In this document: piece after piece, positions 41,847 to 49,535 of the stretch
Layout of the letters: every line of letters begins with the position of its first letter
Numbering within the stretch: position 1 is the stretch's first letter
Assembly (NCBI GenBank): GCA_014382585.1
Contig: JACNJL010000015.1
Location: 1 to 64,000 of the forward strand
Reading direction: 5' to 3'
DNA from: Limisphaerales bacterium
Lineage (GTDB): Bacteria; Verrucomicrobiota; Verrucomicrobiia; Limisphaerales; UBA1100
DNA: 64,000 nt
Notes under the pieces: model-generated
The model's database searches: none
The model's input: the letters and a program-made list of their open reading frames with translations, nothing else
What the model was told of the DNA's origin: nothing
Translations under genes and position numbers: made by a program

Positions 41847-43013
41847 ATGGAATTTATCAACGCACGGCTGATTTTGCCGGATGAAATTCAACGAGGCTCG
41901 TTGAGCGTGCGCGACGGGAAAATCCATAAAATTTCCAACGACGCCAAGCCCGCAAGTAAAGGCGGAGACAATGTTTTCGACCTGCGTGGCGGTTTTCTTG
42001 CGCCGGGGTTTATTGATCTCCACATCCACGGCGCGCTCGGGCGCGACACGATGGAGGCGCGGCTCGATGCCTTTAAGGAAATTACTGATTTCCATATCAA
42101 AGGCGGCACCACTTCGTTGACACTCACCACGCTATCCGCCGCGCAAAGTGAAATCGAAAAAGCCCTTGATGCCATCGCTCCCATTCATAACCGTTCCCTC
42201 GGCGGCTCGCGCATCGTTGGCGTTCACGTGGAAGGGCCGTTCATTAATCAAGTACGCGCGGGCGCGCAGAACCCCGAATACTGCCGCGCACCCACCGCCA
42301 AGGAATGGCAACCCATCCTTAAACACGGCAAGCTCATCACGCAAATGACCCTCGCGCCCGAGCTCCCCCGCGCCCTGAATCTCATCAAAGCCCTGCGCAA
42401 AAACGGCACCATCGCCAGCGCCGGCCACACCGATGCCACCGAAAAAGAACTATTTCCCGCGGTCAAAGCCGGCCTAAACCAGGTCACCCACACATTCAAT
42501 GCCATGAGCGGCCTCACCAAAAAAGGCCCCTACCGCATTGCGGGTATGCTGGAGTTTGGGTTGGCGGTGGACGATTTGGTTTGCGAAATCATCAGCGACG
42601 GGCAACACGTGCCACCGGTGTTAATGCGCATGCTCTTCAATGCCAAACCACGTGAACAAGTGGTCATCATCACCGACGCGACCAAAGGCGCCGGCCTCAA
42701 GCCCGGCACAAAATTTGAGCTCTGCGGCATCAAAGCCAAAGTCACCCCCACCACCGCCGAGGTATTTGATGGCCGAGGCCTGGCTGGCAGCACGCTCACG
42801 ATGATCCGCGCTGTGCAAACCGCCGTGGAACAAGCCAACGTCCCGCTGGTCGACGCCGTGCTCATGGCCACCCTCAACCCCGCCCGCCAACTCGGCCGCG
42901 ACAACGAATTCGGTTCACTCGAAACCGGCAAACGCGCCGACCTCATCTGGTTCGACAACCGCTACCAAGTCAAAGGCGTCTGGCTAGACGGCGAAATGCG
43001 ATTCTTGGCTTAG
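41847..43013 (+). CDS. nagA: N-acetylglucosamine-6-phosphate deacetylase
   Basis: 388 aa. Hydrolyses GlcNAc-6-P to GlcN-6-P and acetate in amino sugar recycling. Amidohydrolase fold: metal-binding FIDLHIHGA, HVEGPFIN with the metal Glu, GHTDAT and THTFNAM His ligands, and the catalytic Asp in IITDATKGAG. C-terminal small beta domain GSLETGKRADLIWFD. Starts 39 nt after the DUF1501 gene, but no functional link is evident. No nagB nearby. Confidence 0.94.
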   Translation: MEFINARLILPDEIQRGSLSVRDGKIHKISNDAKPASKGGDNVFDLRGGFLAPGFIDLHIHGALGRDTMEARLDAFKEITDFHIKGGTTSLTLTTLSAAQSEIEKALDAIAPIHNRSLGGSRIVGVHVEGPFINQVRAGAQNPEYCRAPTAKEWQPILKHGKLITQMTLAPELPRALNLIKALRKNGTIASAGHTDATEKELFPAVKAGLNQVTHTFNAMSGLTKKGPYRIAGMLEFGLAVDDLVCEIISDGQHVPPVLMRMLFNAKPREQVVIITDATKGAGLKPGTKFELCGIKAKVTPTTAEVFDGRGLAGSTLTMIRAVQTAVEQANVPLVDAVLMATLNPARQLGRDNEFGSLETGKRADLIWFDNRYQVKGVWLDGEMRFLA

Positions 43014-43030
43014 CCTCCCACCTAAAACAT

Positions 43031-43107
43031 TGGCACTCCCGGAAGGATTCGAACCTTCGACCTAAGGTTTAGGAAACCCTCGCTCTATCCAGCTGAGCTA
43101 CGGGAGC
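43031..43107 (-). tRNA. tRNA-Arg(CCT)
   Basis: 77 nt on the minus strand with encoded CCA. Acceptor GCTCCCG pairs with CGGGAGT, D arm GCTCAGCTGGATAGAGC, anticodon loop TTCCTAA with anticodon CCT (codon AGG), T arm GAAGGTTCGAATCCTTC. Confidence 0.95.
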
Positions 43108-43145
43108 ACGAAGGCATCCTGCCGCAGGGCGGGGCATTTTTCAAT

Positions 43146-44345
43146 CTACTTGCGGACGTCGACACACACAAGTGTGCCGGCGGCGTTGCGGGCGTAAATG
43201 CGGCCATTGGCATAAACCGGCACGGTCCAGCAACGGCCCTGAAGAATTTGAGCTTCGGCGGTGGGGGTGAAGCCTTTGGGTGAGGCGGAGCCAATGGCGA
43301 GTTTTCCTTTTTCACCGAGGATGAGCAATCGGTTTTGCACCGCCATCAATGAGCCGCAGAGGTATCCCTGCTTACGCCATTGCACAGCGCCATCGGCGAG
43401 GCGCATGCAAACGATTTGCTTTGGGGTTCTGCCGTGTGTGTTGCCGTCAAAGCCATACACAAAATCACCGAGTACTACGGAGTTGTTCATGTGATTGCTG
43501 AGATTTTTGTTGGTGTAGATTTGTTTCAATCCGGTGCCGGTGAATTCAAATAGGGCGCAGCCGCGTTGGTAGCCGGTGGAGATAAAAATTTTATTGCCGA
43601 GAATGATGGGCGTGGTGGAGTTGGTACGGAAGGAAGTCCGCCAATCCTGAAAGGCGATGGTCTTGCCGGTTTGGGCATCGAGGATAACAAGACCGTCTGT
43701 CTTGAGCGTGGCGAGATATAATCGACCCTTGAATTGAAACGCGGCAGGCGTGCCATAAGCGGGTTTGTACTCTTTGCTGCGCCAGATTTCTTTGCCGGTA
43801 GTTTTGTCCAATGCGCAAGTGAAGGTGGCTTCGACGATGAGCCTATTGCCGAGCACCAACGGCGAAGCGGCGAAGCCCCATTCGGGCGGCTTGGGCAATC
43901 CGGCCTTGGCCATCAATTCAACGGTCCATTGTATTTTGCCATCTGCAACATCGTAGCAAGCTAGCCGACCGGATTTGCTAAGGCCAAATACACGTTTGCC
44001 ATCCACCGTAGGCGAAGCACACGGACCGCCTTCATGCAAATAATCAACAAGCGCCGCAGGATACGAATCGCTCCAGATTTTTTTGCCGGTCACAGCATCG
44101 AGGCAGGTGAACGTTTCGAGATTACCGCGACGCTGGCCGGTGCAGCCCAGCGCAAACACGCGCCCATCGGCCACGGCCATACTGGAAAAACCCACGCCAA
44201 TTTTCGCGCGCCACGCGATGTTGCTAAAGTCTCCTTTGGGCACCGCCTCACGCGAGATACCATCGTGCCTCGGCCCCCGCCAGTTCGGCCAATCTTCCCC
44301 TAAAATGCTGTTTGCCCAAATCAGGAGGATTAACAAATACCGCAT
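43146..44345 (-). CDS. Exported PQQ-like beta-propeller (BamB-type fold) protein
   Basis: 399 aa with a signal peptide (MRYLLILLIWANSILG). DWPNWRGPRHDGIS opens a family common in PVC bacteria. About seven propeller blades follow, each with the A-W/Y-DG pattern (LDAVTGKKIW, YDVADGKIQW, LDKTTGKEIW, LDAQTGKTI). Despite the PQQ annotation, no PQQ-binding active-site residues are obvious, so it is more likely a structural or binding propeller in the periplasm. It follows tRNA-Arg on the same strand and has no clear partner. Confidence 0.85.
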   Translation of the reverse strand: MRYLLILLIWANSILGEDWPNWRGPRHDGISREAVPKGDFSNIAWRAKIGVGFSSMAVADGRVFALGCTGQRRGNLETFTCLDAVTGKKIWSDSYPAALVDYLHEGGPCASPTVDGKRVFGLSKSGRLACYDVADGKIQWTVELMAKAGLPKPPEWGFAASPLVLGNRLIVEATFTCALDKTTGKEIWRSKEYKPAYGTPAAFQFKGRLYLATLKTDGLVILDAQTGKTIAFQDWRTSFRTNSTTPIILGNKIFISTGYQRGCALFEFTGTGLKQIYTNKNLSNHMNNSVVLGDFVYGFDGNTHGRTPKQIVCMRLADGAVQWRKQGYLCGSLMAVQNRLLILGEKGKLAIGSASPKGFTPTAEAQILQGRCWTVPVYANGRIYARNAAGTLVCVDVRK

Positions 44346-44627
44346 AGGGGAAGCCTAATGGATGGAGGAAAACAGGGAAAGCTCCCATTTTTCTTTTTTA
44401 TATGTGGATAATGTGCGGATAAATCGCAGGCAGAAATGCTGAGAAACATTTTAGGCCTGTTTTTGCGTGGTTATAGCTCAAACCTACCTGTTTTTTTATG
44501 GGAATAAAATCTGCACAATTGCTGAACAAATGGCGTTTTTGGCCGGTTTTGATGAACAGAGGCGGTTTCATTTTCCTGATAATCTGGTATATTGTAGTAA
44601 GAACAAACCCACACGGAAGGCTCTAAG

Positions 44628-44759
44628 ATGACCTTGAAAAATCTCGAAAAAAACTTGGACCGGTGCAATCACCTGATGGAATTACTGCGGACGTGCCTGG
44701 CCTTGTGCACACTGATTTTGCAAATCATCATCCTGTTGAAGTTATTTAAAGTGGTTTAA
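44628..44759 (+). CDS. 43-aa membrane micro-protein
   Basis: ATG 44628 to TAA 44757-44759. The first half is polar and amphipathic (MTLKNLEKNLDRCNHLMELL), the second a single hydrophobic helix (LCTLILQIIILLKLF) with three cysteines. GGAAGG lies 7 nt before the ATG as a plausible SD. The upstream 44346-44627 gap (282 nt) is AT-rich and has no other gene. Its stop overlaps by 3 nt the stop of the convergent 89-aa gene. Small single-TM protein of unknown role. Confidence 0.55.
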   Translation: MTLKNLEKNLDRCNHLMELLRTCLALCTLILQIIILLKLFKVV

Positions 44760-45025
44760 CCGCCAGACTTAGCTTGGGACTTGATCTCCTTTTTCGCACG
44801 CTTTACTTCTACCTTAAAGATTTTTTTTTGTTGCTTCATGTCAAAATCAGCGCCGAGTTCCGCTGGTTTCCCCGTCACGATAGCGGACATAACTTTTGGA
44901 TCCGTATTATCTTTAGAAAATAGGCCGAGAAATTTCAGTGTCAACGACTTGCCGAACTGGCCAATTACGCCCGCCGCAAAAATCGCCGCCACCCACCAAA
45001 CCCAATCTGGAATTTCATCAAACAT
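44756..45025 (-). CDS. Small single-TM protein with lysine-rich cytoplasmic tail
   Basis: 89 aa. Hydrophobic N-terminus (WVWWVAAIFAAGVIGQFG), then a middle segment, and a C-terminal Lys-rich helix (KKIFKVEVKRAKKEI). No signal cleavage site, so likely anchored in the inner membrane. No homologue recognised. It converges with the 43-aa gene with a 3-nt overlap at the stops. The 45026-45253 gap beyond it shows nothing but the terminator that follows. Confidence 0.6.
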   Translation of the reverse strand: MFDEIPDWVWWVAAIFAAGVIGQFGKSLTLKFLGLFSKDNTDPKVMSAIVTGKPAELGADFDMKQQKKIFKVEVKRAKKEIKSQAKSGG

Positions 45026-45253
45026 TTTTTAATCTCGTGATAAAATCAAGCTACATCAAATTGATCTACGCGTCAATTCTTCACGCGCAAATACAGCCAA
45101 GCTGTGAATCCCTGCAGCCTCTTCCACCGCGCTTAACAACACGCGCCTCACCGCAAAACATTACAATTATTGATCCAAGCTTGCGGAAAATGCCCGCCAG
45201 GCAAATCTCTCTGCACCGCAGCTTCCAGCCCGCTGTGCTTTTATGTTCCGCAC

Positions 45254-45278
45254 AAAAAAACCCGCCTTAAAGGCGGGC
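45254..45278 (-). terminator. Intrinsic terminator of the WD40 operon
   Basis: Minus strand: CCCGCC and GGCGGG form the stem around TTTAA, followed by seven T (45260-45254). It lies about 25 nt past the WD40 gene stop, ending the four-gene operon. Confidence 0.88.
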
Positions 45279-45300
45279 CTAGAAATGCTGTGTTATGGCA

Positions 45301-48300
45301 TCATTTTTTCTCTTCCACTTCCGGTGGCTTAGGCGCCTCGAAGGTGGCTAAAGATTGGCCGTTGGTTAGATTCCAAATGCGGAGGGTACTGTCTTGGCCG
45401 CCGGCGAGGATGACTGTGCCGTCGGGAGTGGCGGCGCTGGCGTACATATAGTCAGTCCCTCCACTAAAGCTGCGGGCGTCGTTGAGATTGCTACTGTTGA
45501 TGAGGCGCACCGTCTTGTCGCCGGAGGTGATAACCGCCTGTTCACTGAGGCCGACGTAGTGGATGGAGGTGACTTCTTTGCCAAAATTGGTGCGCTGACG
45601 AATGCGTTCGCCGGCTTCGAAATTCCAGTGGCGAATGCTCTTGTCGGCACCGACGCTGACGAGTTGGCGGCCGTGCGGCAGCCAGCTGACGCCGAGCGCG
45701 TGATGGGTATGGCCTTCAAAGCTGTGGACAATTTTGCCGGTGGCGAGGTCGGTGACTTTTACGAACTTGTCGGCGCTGGCGCTGGCAATGTATTTGCCGT
45801 CCTTGGAAAACTCGAGGCCGAGCACGCTGTCGCTGTGGACCTCGGCGAAGTTTTTCGCAAGTTTGCCATCGGCGATGTTCCAGAGTTGCACCTCGCCGCC
45901 GCGACTGGGTTCACCGCTGCCGGTGGCAATTTGTTTGCCGTCGGGGCTGAAGTCGATGGTGTTCACGCGGTCGGTGAGCGGTGAGTTGTTGTCGCCGGTG
46001 CCGAGAGTGCGCTCGAGTTTCCACTCGATACCGGGGCTCCAGACGCGCGCAGTTTTGTCGGCGCTGGCGGAGATGAATTTCTCGCCATTAAAAACCAGCG
46101 CCATCACCGCGCCTGTGTGGCCCGTGAAGGATTCGAGGGGCTGGCCGGTGATGGCGGACCACGTGTGGACTTTCATGTCGTCCCCGCCGGTGAACACCAT
46201 TTGGCTGTCGGCAGAAAATGCAATCGCGCGGATAGGTTTTTCAGCTTGGGTGACAGTCCCTTTGCTGGTGGCGACGGCGGTTTCGAGTGCCTTGGAATTG
46301 GTGTCGGCAGCCTTTTTACCAACGTCAGCCTTGGCGACCTCGGTGTCGGATTTTGCCTTGGCCTTGGTGGCGAGGTTAAACTCGTTGACCGCTTGCACGC
46401 GTGGCTCCTCCAGTTTTTTGTACTCAGTCTCGGCGGTGGTGACCTTTTTGGTGGAATCGTCGAACGCCTTCTTGGCCGCGGCTTGATCCTTGTTTAACTG
46501 GTCGCGCTTGGTCTTGGAATCATTGGCAATCTTCCGCTTGTCGGTGGCTACCTTCTCGGCGGCGGCTTGGGCGGCCTTTACCTTGTCGGCGATGGGCTTG
46601 GCGGCGACGGCGGCCTGGGCGGCGTCGCTGCTGGCCTTCTCGGCGGTGGTGTGGGCCTTTTGCGCGTTGGCGACGTTGGTTTTGGCGGTGGCCAGTGCGG
46701 TCTCGGCGGTCTTTTGCGCCGCCTGCGCCTGCGTCAGCTTGGTGGCCGCAGTGGTCACGGCTGTTTGCGCGGTTTTCTCCTTGGCCTGTTCCTGCGTCAG
46801 TTTTGTTTTCGCAGTATTGGCGAGATTGCGTTTGCCCGTGGCGGCCTTGGCGGCGGCTTGTTTCTCTTCGGGCTTCTTGTTGGCGTCGCCGGCGATTTTC
46901 TTGGAATTGTCTTCGGCTGCCTTGGCCGCGGTGTCAGCGGCGGTGAATGCCTTTTGCGCGGCGGCGGCGGCTGCCTTGGTGGTGGTCAACGCCTTATCTG
47001 CGTTGGCCTTGGCCGTGGTGGCATCGGTAACGACCTTCTTCGCGGCGGTCAACTTGGTCTCGGCCGGTTTCTGCTGCTGGGCAATGGTGTCATCCGCCTT
47101 TTTCTTGGCGGCAGCCGCGGCCGTCTTCTTGGCGGTGGCGTCCTTTTCCTTGGCGGCGAGGTCGGCGATGGGCTTGGTTGCATCGGTCTTGGCCTTGGCG
47201 GCTGCGGCTTCGGCGGTCTTGGCGGCGGCATCGGCGTCTGTAAACGTTTTCACCTCCGTGTCGTAATCGGCCTTGAGCTTGTTGAACTTGTCCTCGTTGG
47301 TTTTCTTTTCCGCATTGGCGGTATCGAGAATCTTCTTCTTCTCGGCGATTGGCATGGCTTCAGCCTTTTTCTTGGCTTCATCGGCTTTCTTGAGACGGTC
47401 ATCGGCCTTTTTCTGCTCGTCGGTCTTGGCCTTGAGATTATTGGTGTGGTAGGTGACCTCGCGCTTGGCGAAAGCAAGTTCGCGCTCTTTCTTGGCCTGA
47501 TCGAGCTTGAGGTCGCGTTGGCCGCGCAGCTCGGCGATTTGCTGGCCGTTGGCGGCATTCCAAATCTTGGCGGTGTTGTTCTCGCTAGCGGAGGCAAACT
47601 TGGTGGCGTCCGGGCTGATTGACACGGCAAAGACCGGCCCGCCGTGGGACATGCTGCGGACGGCCTGCGCGGTGTTGGCGTCCCAATGGCGCACGGTGCC
47701 GTCGTGGCTGCCGGAGAGAATTTGAGTCGGATGATTCGGCAGTCGCGTGAGGGCGAGGATGGGCTGGCTGTGGCCCTTCAATTCCTTGTGCGGCTTGAGG
47801 CCGGCCTTGGCGGCGGCTTCCTCGGCGATCTTGGCCTTGTCGGATTCCACCTTGGCGGCGTCGGCGATTTTCTTGGTATCGACAATCGCCTTGGCGGCGG
47901 CGATGGCGTCGGCCTTGGCCTTGGTGTCGGCGGTCTGGGCGGTGGTGAGGGCCTTGGCCTTGTCGGCGGCGGTCTTCACGGCTGCGGCCTCGGTGGCTTG
48001 GGCCTTGGTTAAGGCTGCCTTGGCCGTTTCGGCGAGCTTGCGCTTGTCAGCGGCAGCCTTGGCGGCGGCGTCTTTCTCGGGCTTTTGCTTGTTGGCGTCA
48101 CCAGCAATATTCTTGGCGTTGGCTTCAGCAGCCTTGGCGGCGTTGTCGGCAGCGGTGAAGGCGGCTTGCGCCTTGGTGGTGGCGGCCTTGGCGGTGGTGA
48201 CAGCCGTGGCGGCATCGGTGTTGGCCTTGGTGGCGGCGGTCAACGCCGTGGCGGCCTTGGTGGCGTTGGCCTTGGCGGTGGCGTCCTTGGTGATGGCGTT

Positions 48301-49482
48301 CTTGGCGGCCTGATCGGCGTCGGTGAAGAGTTTCAATTTGTCGGCAGCGGCTTTCTTGGCATCGGCCAGCGCCTTGGCAATGGTGGCGTTGATGGCCTGC
48401 GCGGTGGCGAGATCCCAGGAGCGGATGACGTTGTCTTCATGGGCGGTGACGAGGAGCTTGCCGTCCGTGGTCCAGGTCACGGCGGTGATTTTGCTGGGCT
48501 TCTCCAGCTCGAGCTTGGGAGCGGTGAATTTGCCGTCGGCAAGGGTCCAAATGTGGTAGGTGCCATCGGCGGCGCCGGAGAGGAGTTGCTGGTTGTCCGG
48601 CGAGAAGGCGACGTAGCTGACGGGCATCTTGTGGCCGGTGAGGGTCTTGATGGCGGCGCCGGTGTTGGGGTTGATGAGACGGATGTTGTTGCCCTCGGCG
48701 ACGGCGAGCGATTGGCCATCGGGGCTGAGCGCGATGATCGCGGCAGCGGTGTTGAGCGGAATATTGCGGAGAGCTTTGACGGGTTGACGGCGCCAAAATT
48801 TTACTTCGCGGTAACCGCCGCTGGCAAGGAGGTCGCCGGTTTGGTTGAAGGTAAGCGAGTGAACAAGGTCACGATGGCTGACCCCGTTTTTATATTTGTT
48901 GTCTTTTAACAACGTGGGGTCTGTGAGGCGCGTGATGAGTTTTTTGCTCGGAACGTGGTAAAGGAAAATCTGGTTAGCACGGCCGGCGGCGGCGTACTGG
49001 CCGTCGGGTGTGATGGCGACGGAATATATTGGATTGAGCCCCTCGGGTAACGGTTGCCAGTTGACGGTGCGAGCCGCCTTCACGACACCTTTCGCGCCCT
49101 GGGCTATCCATAGCTTAAGCAGGCCGAGTTGCTGAGGGGTGAGGTTTTTGGCGGAAGCTTTGTTCTCCGGCGGCGGCATGGGGGGGTCATCCAGGTGCGC
49201 GGCAAGTTGGAAGAGAATGCTTTCGTTTGGCTTCCCGGGGACGACGGCATCGGCCTCAAGGATGTCCTGCGGAGTTTCGAGGATAAGGTCTGCTTTGGCT
49301 TTGGTTTGGTTGTGGCAGGCGAGGCAATTGGCGCGGAGGAAGGGAAGAATCTCGTTTTGGAAATCGACGGGCTTGGCGCGACTGATTTCGGCGACGGGCA
49401 GGGGGCCCTGCTTGGCGGCATCAGCACTCTGGGCCAAGAGGGCCGTTGTGATGATCGCGAGCAGGGATTTGGTTTGTTGCAT
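45301..49482 (-). CDS. Exported cytochrome-type WD40 protein split by Ala/Lys helical insertions
   Basis: 1393 aa from ATG 49482 (TGAGGC SD 8 nt before); the ATG at 49497 would add five residues. Numbers count from 49497. Signal peptide; PSCyt1-like domain with CLACH (58-62); WD40 blades ~150-365; Ala/Thr/Lys helical segment ~366-565; two blades ~566-650; second helical segment ~655-1085 with charged KK/EE repeats; final blades ~1086-1390. The propeller is thus interrupted twice by long, low-complexity helices, which should stand out from it like rods. Part of a cytochrome/DUF1501/WD40 operon on the surface or in the periplasm; the last gene, with a terminator after it. Confidence 0.82.
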   Translation of the reverse strand: MQQTKSLLAIITTALLAQSADAAKQGPLPVAEISRAKPVDFQNEILPFLRANCLACHNQTKAKADLILETPQDILEADAVVPGKPNESILFQLAAHLDDPPMPPPENKASAKNLTPQQLGLLKLWIAQGAKGVVKAARTVNWQPLPEGLNPIYSVAITPDGQYAAAGRANQIFLYHVPSKKLITRLTDPTLLKDNKYKNGVSHRDLVHSLTFNQTGDLLASGGYREVKFWRRQPVKALRNIPLNTAAAIIALSPDGQSLAVAEGNNIRLINPNTGAAIKTLTGHKMPVSYVAFSPDNQQLLSGAADGTYHIWTLADGKFTAPKLELEKPSKITAVTWTTDGKLLVTAHEDNVIRSWDLATAQAINATIAKALADAKKAAADKLKLFTDADQAAKNAITKDATAKANATKAATALTAATKANTDAATAVTTAKAATTKAQAAFTAADNAAKAAEANAKNIAGDANKQKPEKDAAAKAAADKRKLAETAKAALTKAQATEAAAVKTAADKAKALTTAQTADTKAKADAIAAAKAIVDTKKIADAAKVESDKAKIAEEAAAKAGLKPHKELKGHSQPILALTRLPNHPTQILSGSHDGTVRHWDANTAQAVRSMSHGGPVFAVSISPDATKFASASENNTAKIWNAANGQQIAELRGQRDLKLDQAKKERELAFAKREVTYHTNNLKAKTDEQKKADDRLKKADEAKKKAEAMPIAEKKKILDTANAEKKTNEDKFNKLKADYDTEVKTFTDADAAAKTAEAAAAKAKTDATKPIADLAAKEKDATAKKTAAAAAKKKADDTIAQQQKPAETKLTAAKKVVTDATTAKANADKALTTTKAAAAAAQKAFTAADTAAKAAEDNSKKIAGDANKKPEEKQAAAKAATGKRNLANTAKTKLTQEQAKEKTAQTAVTTAATKLTQAQAAQKTAETALATAKTNVANAQKAHTTAEKASSDAAQAAVAAKPIADKVKAAQAAAEKVATDKRKIANDSKTKRDQLNKDQAAAKKAFDDSTKKVTTAETEYKKLEEPRVQAVNEFNLATKAKAKSDTEVAKADVGKKAADTNSKALETAVATSKGTVTQAEKPIRAIAFSADSQMVFTGGDDMKVHTWSAITGQPLESFTGHTGAVMALVFNGEKFISASADKTARVWSPGIEWKLERTLGTGDNNSPLTDRVNTIDFSPDGKQIATGSGEPSRGGEVQLWNIADGKLAKNFAEVHSDSVLGLEFSKDGKYIASASADKFVKVTDLATGKIVHSFEGHTHHALGVSWLPHGRQLVSVGADKSIRHWNFEAGERIRQRTNFGKEVTSIHYVGLSEQAVITSGDKTVRLINSSNLNDARSFSGGTDYMYASAATPDGTVILAGGQDSTLRIWNLTNGQSLATFEAPKPPEVEEKK
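46805..46950 (-). repeat. Shared Ala/Lys helical module, copy B (WD40 gene)
   Basis: Encodes FTAADTAAKAAEDNSKKIAG followed by DANKKPEEKQAAAKAATGKR and NLANTAK. Close to copy A (48020-48165) and copy C in the neighbouring gene (50130-50285) in protein and DNA. Confidence 0.75.
48020..48165 (-). repeat. Shared Ala/Lys helical module, copy A (WD40 gene)
   Basis: Encodes FTAADNAAKAAEANAKNIAG, then DANKQKPEKDAAAKAAADKR and KLAETAK. Same pattern as copies B and C. Confidence 0.75.
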
Positions 49483-49535
49483 TTTGTGGTGCCTCATTTT
49501 TAAATTTGTCTGGTTAAATTGTGACCGCAGAATCG

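Noticed and set aside
46490-47266. Long hydrophobic plus-strand frames (258 and 351 aa) over the WD40 gene
   Set aside because: They are the complement of the Ala/Lys/Thr helical repeats, which read as Val/Ala/Leu/Gly-rich on the other strand; no start signal and no family.
49483-49497. Upstream ATG (49497) as start of the WD40 gene
   Set aside because: It has no SD; the ATG at 49482 has a GAGG at good spacing and starts the signal peptide directly. The choice changes only five residues.
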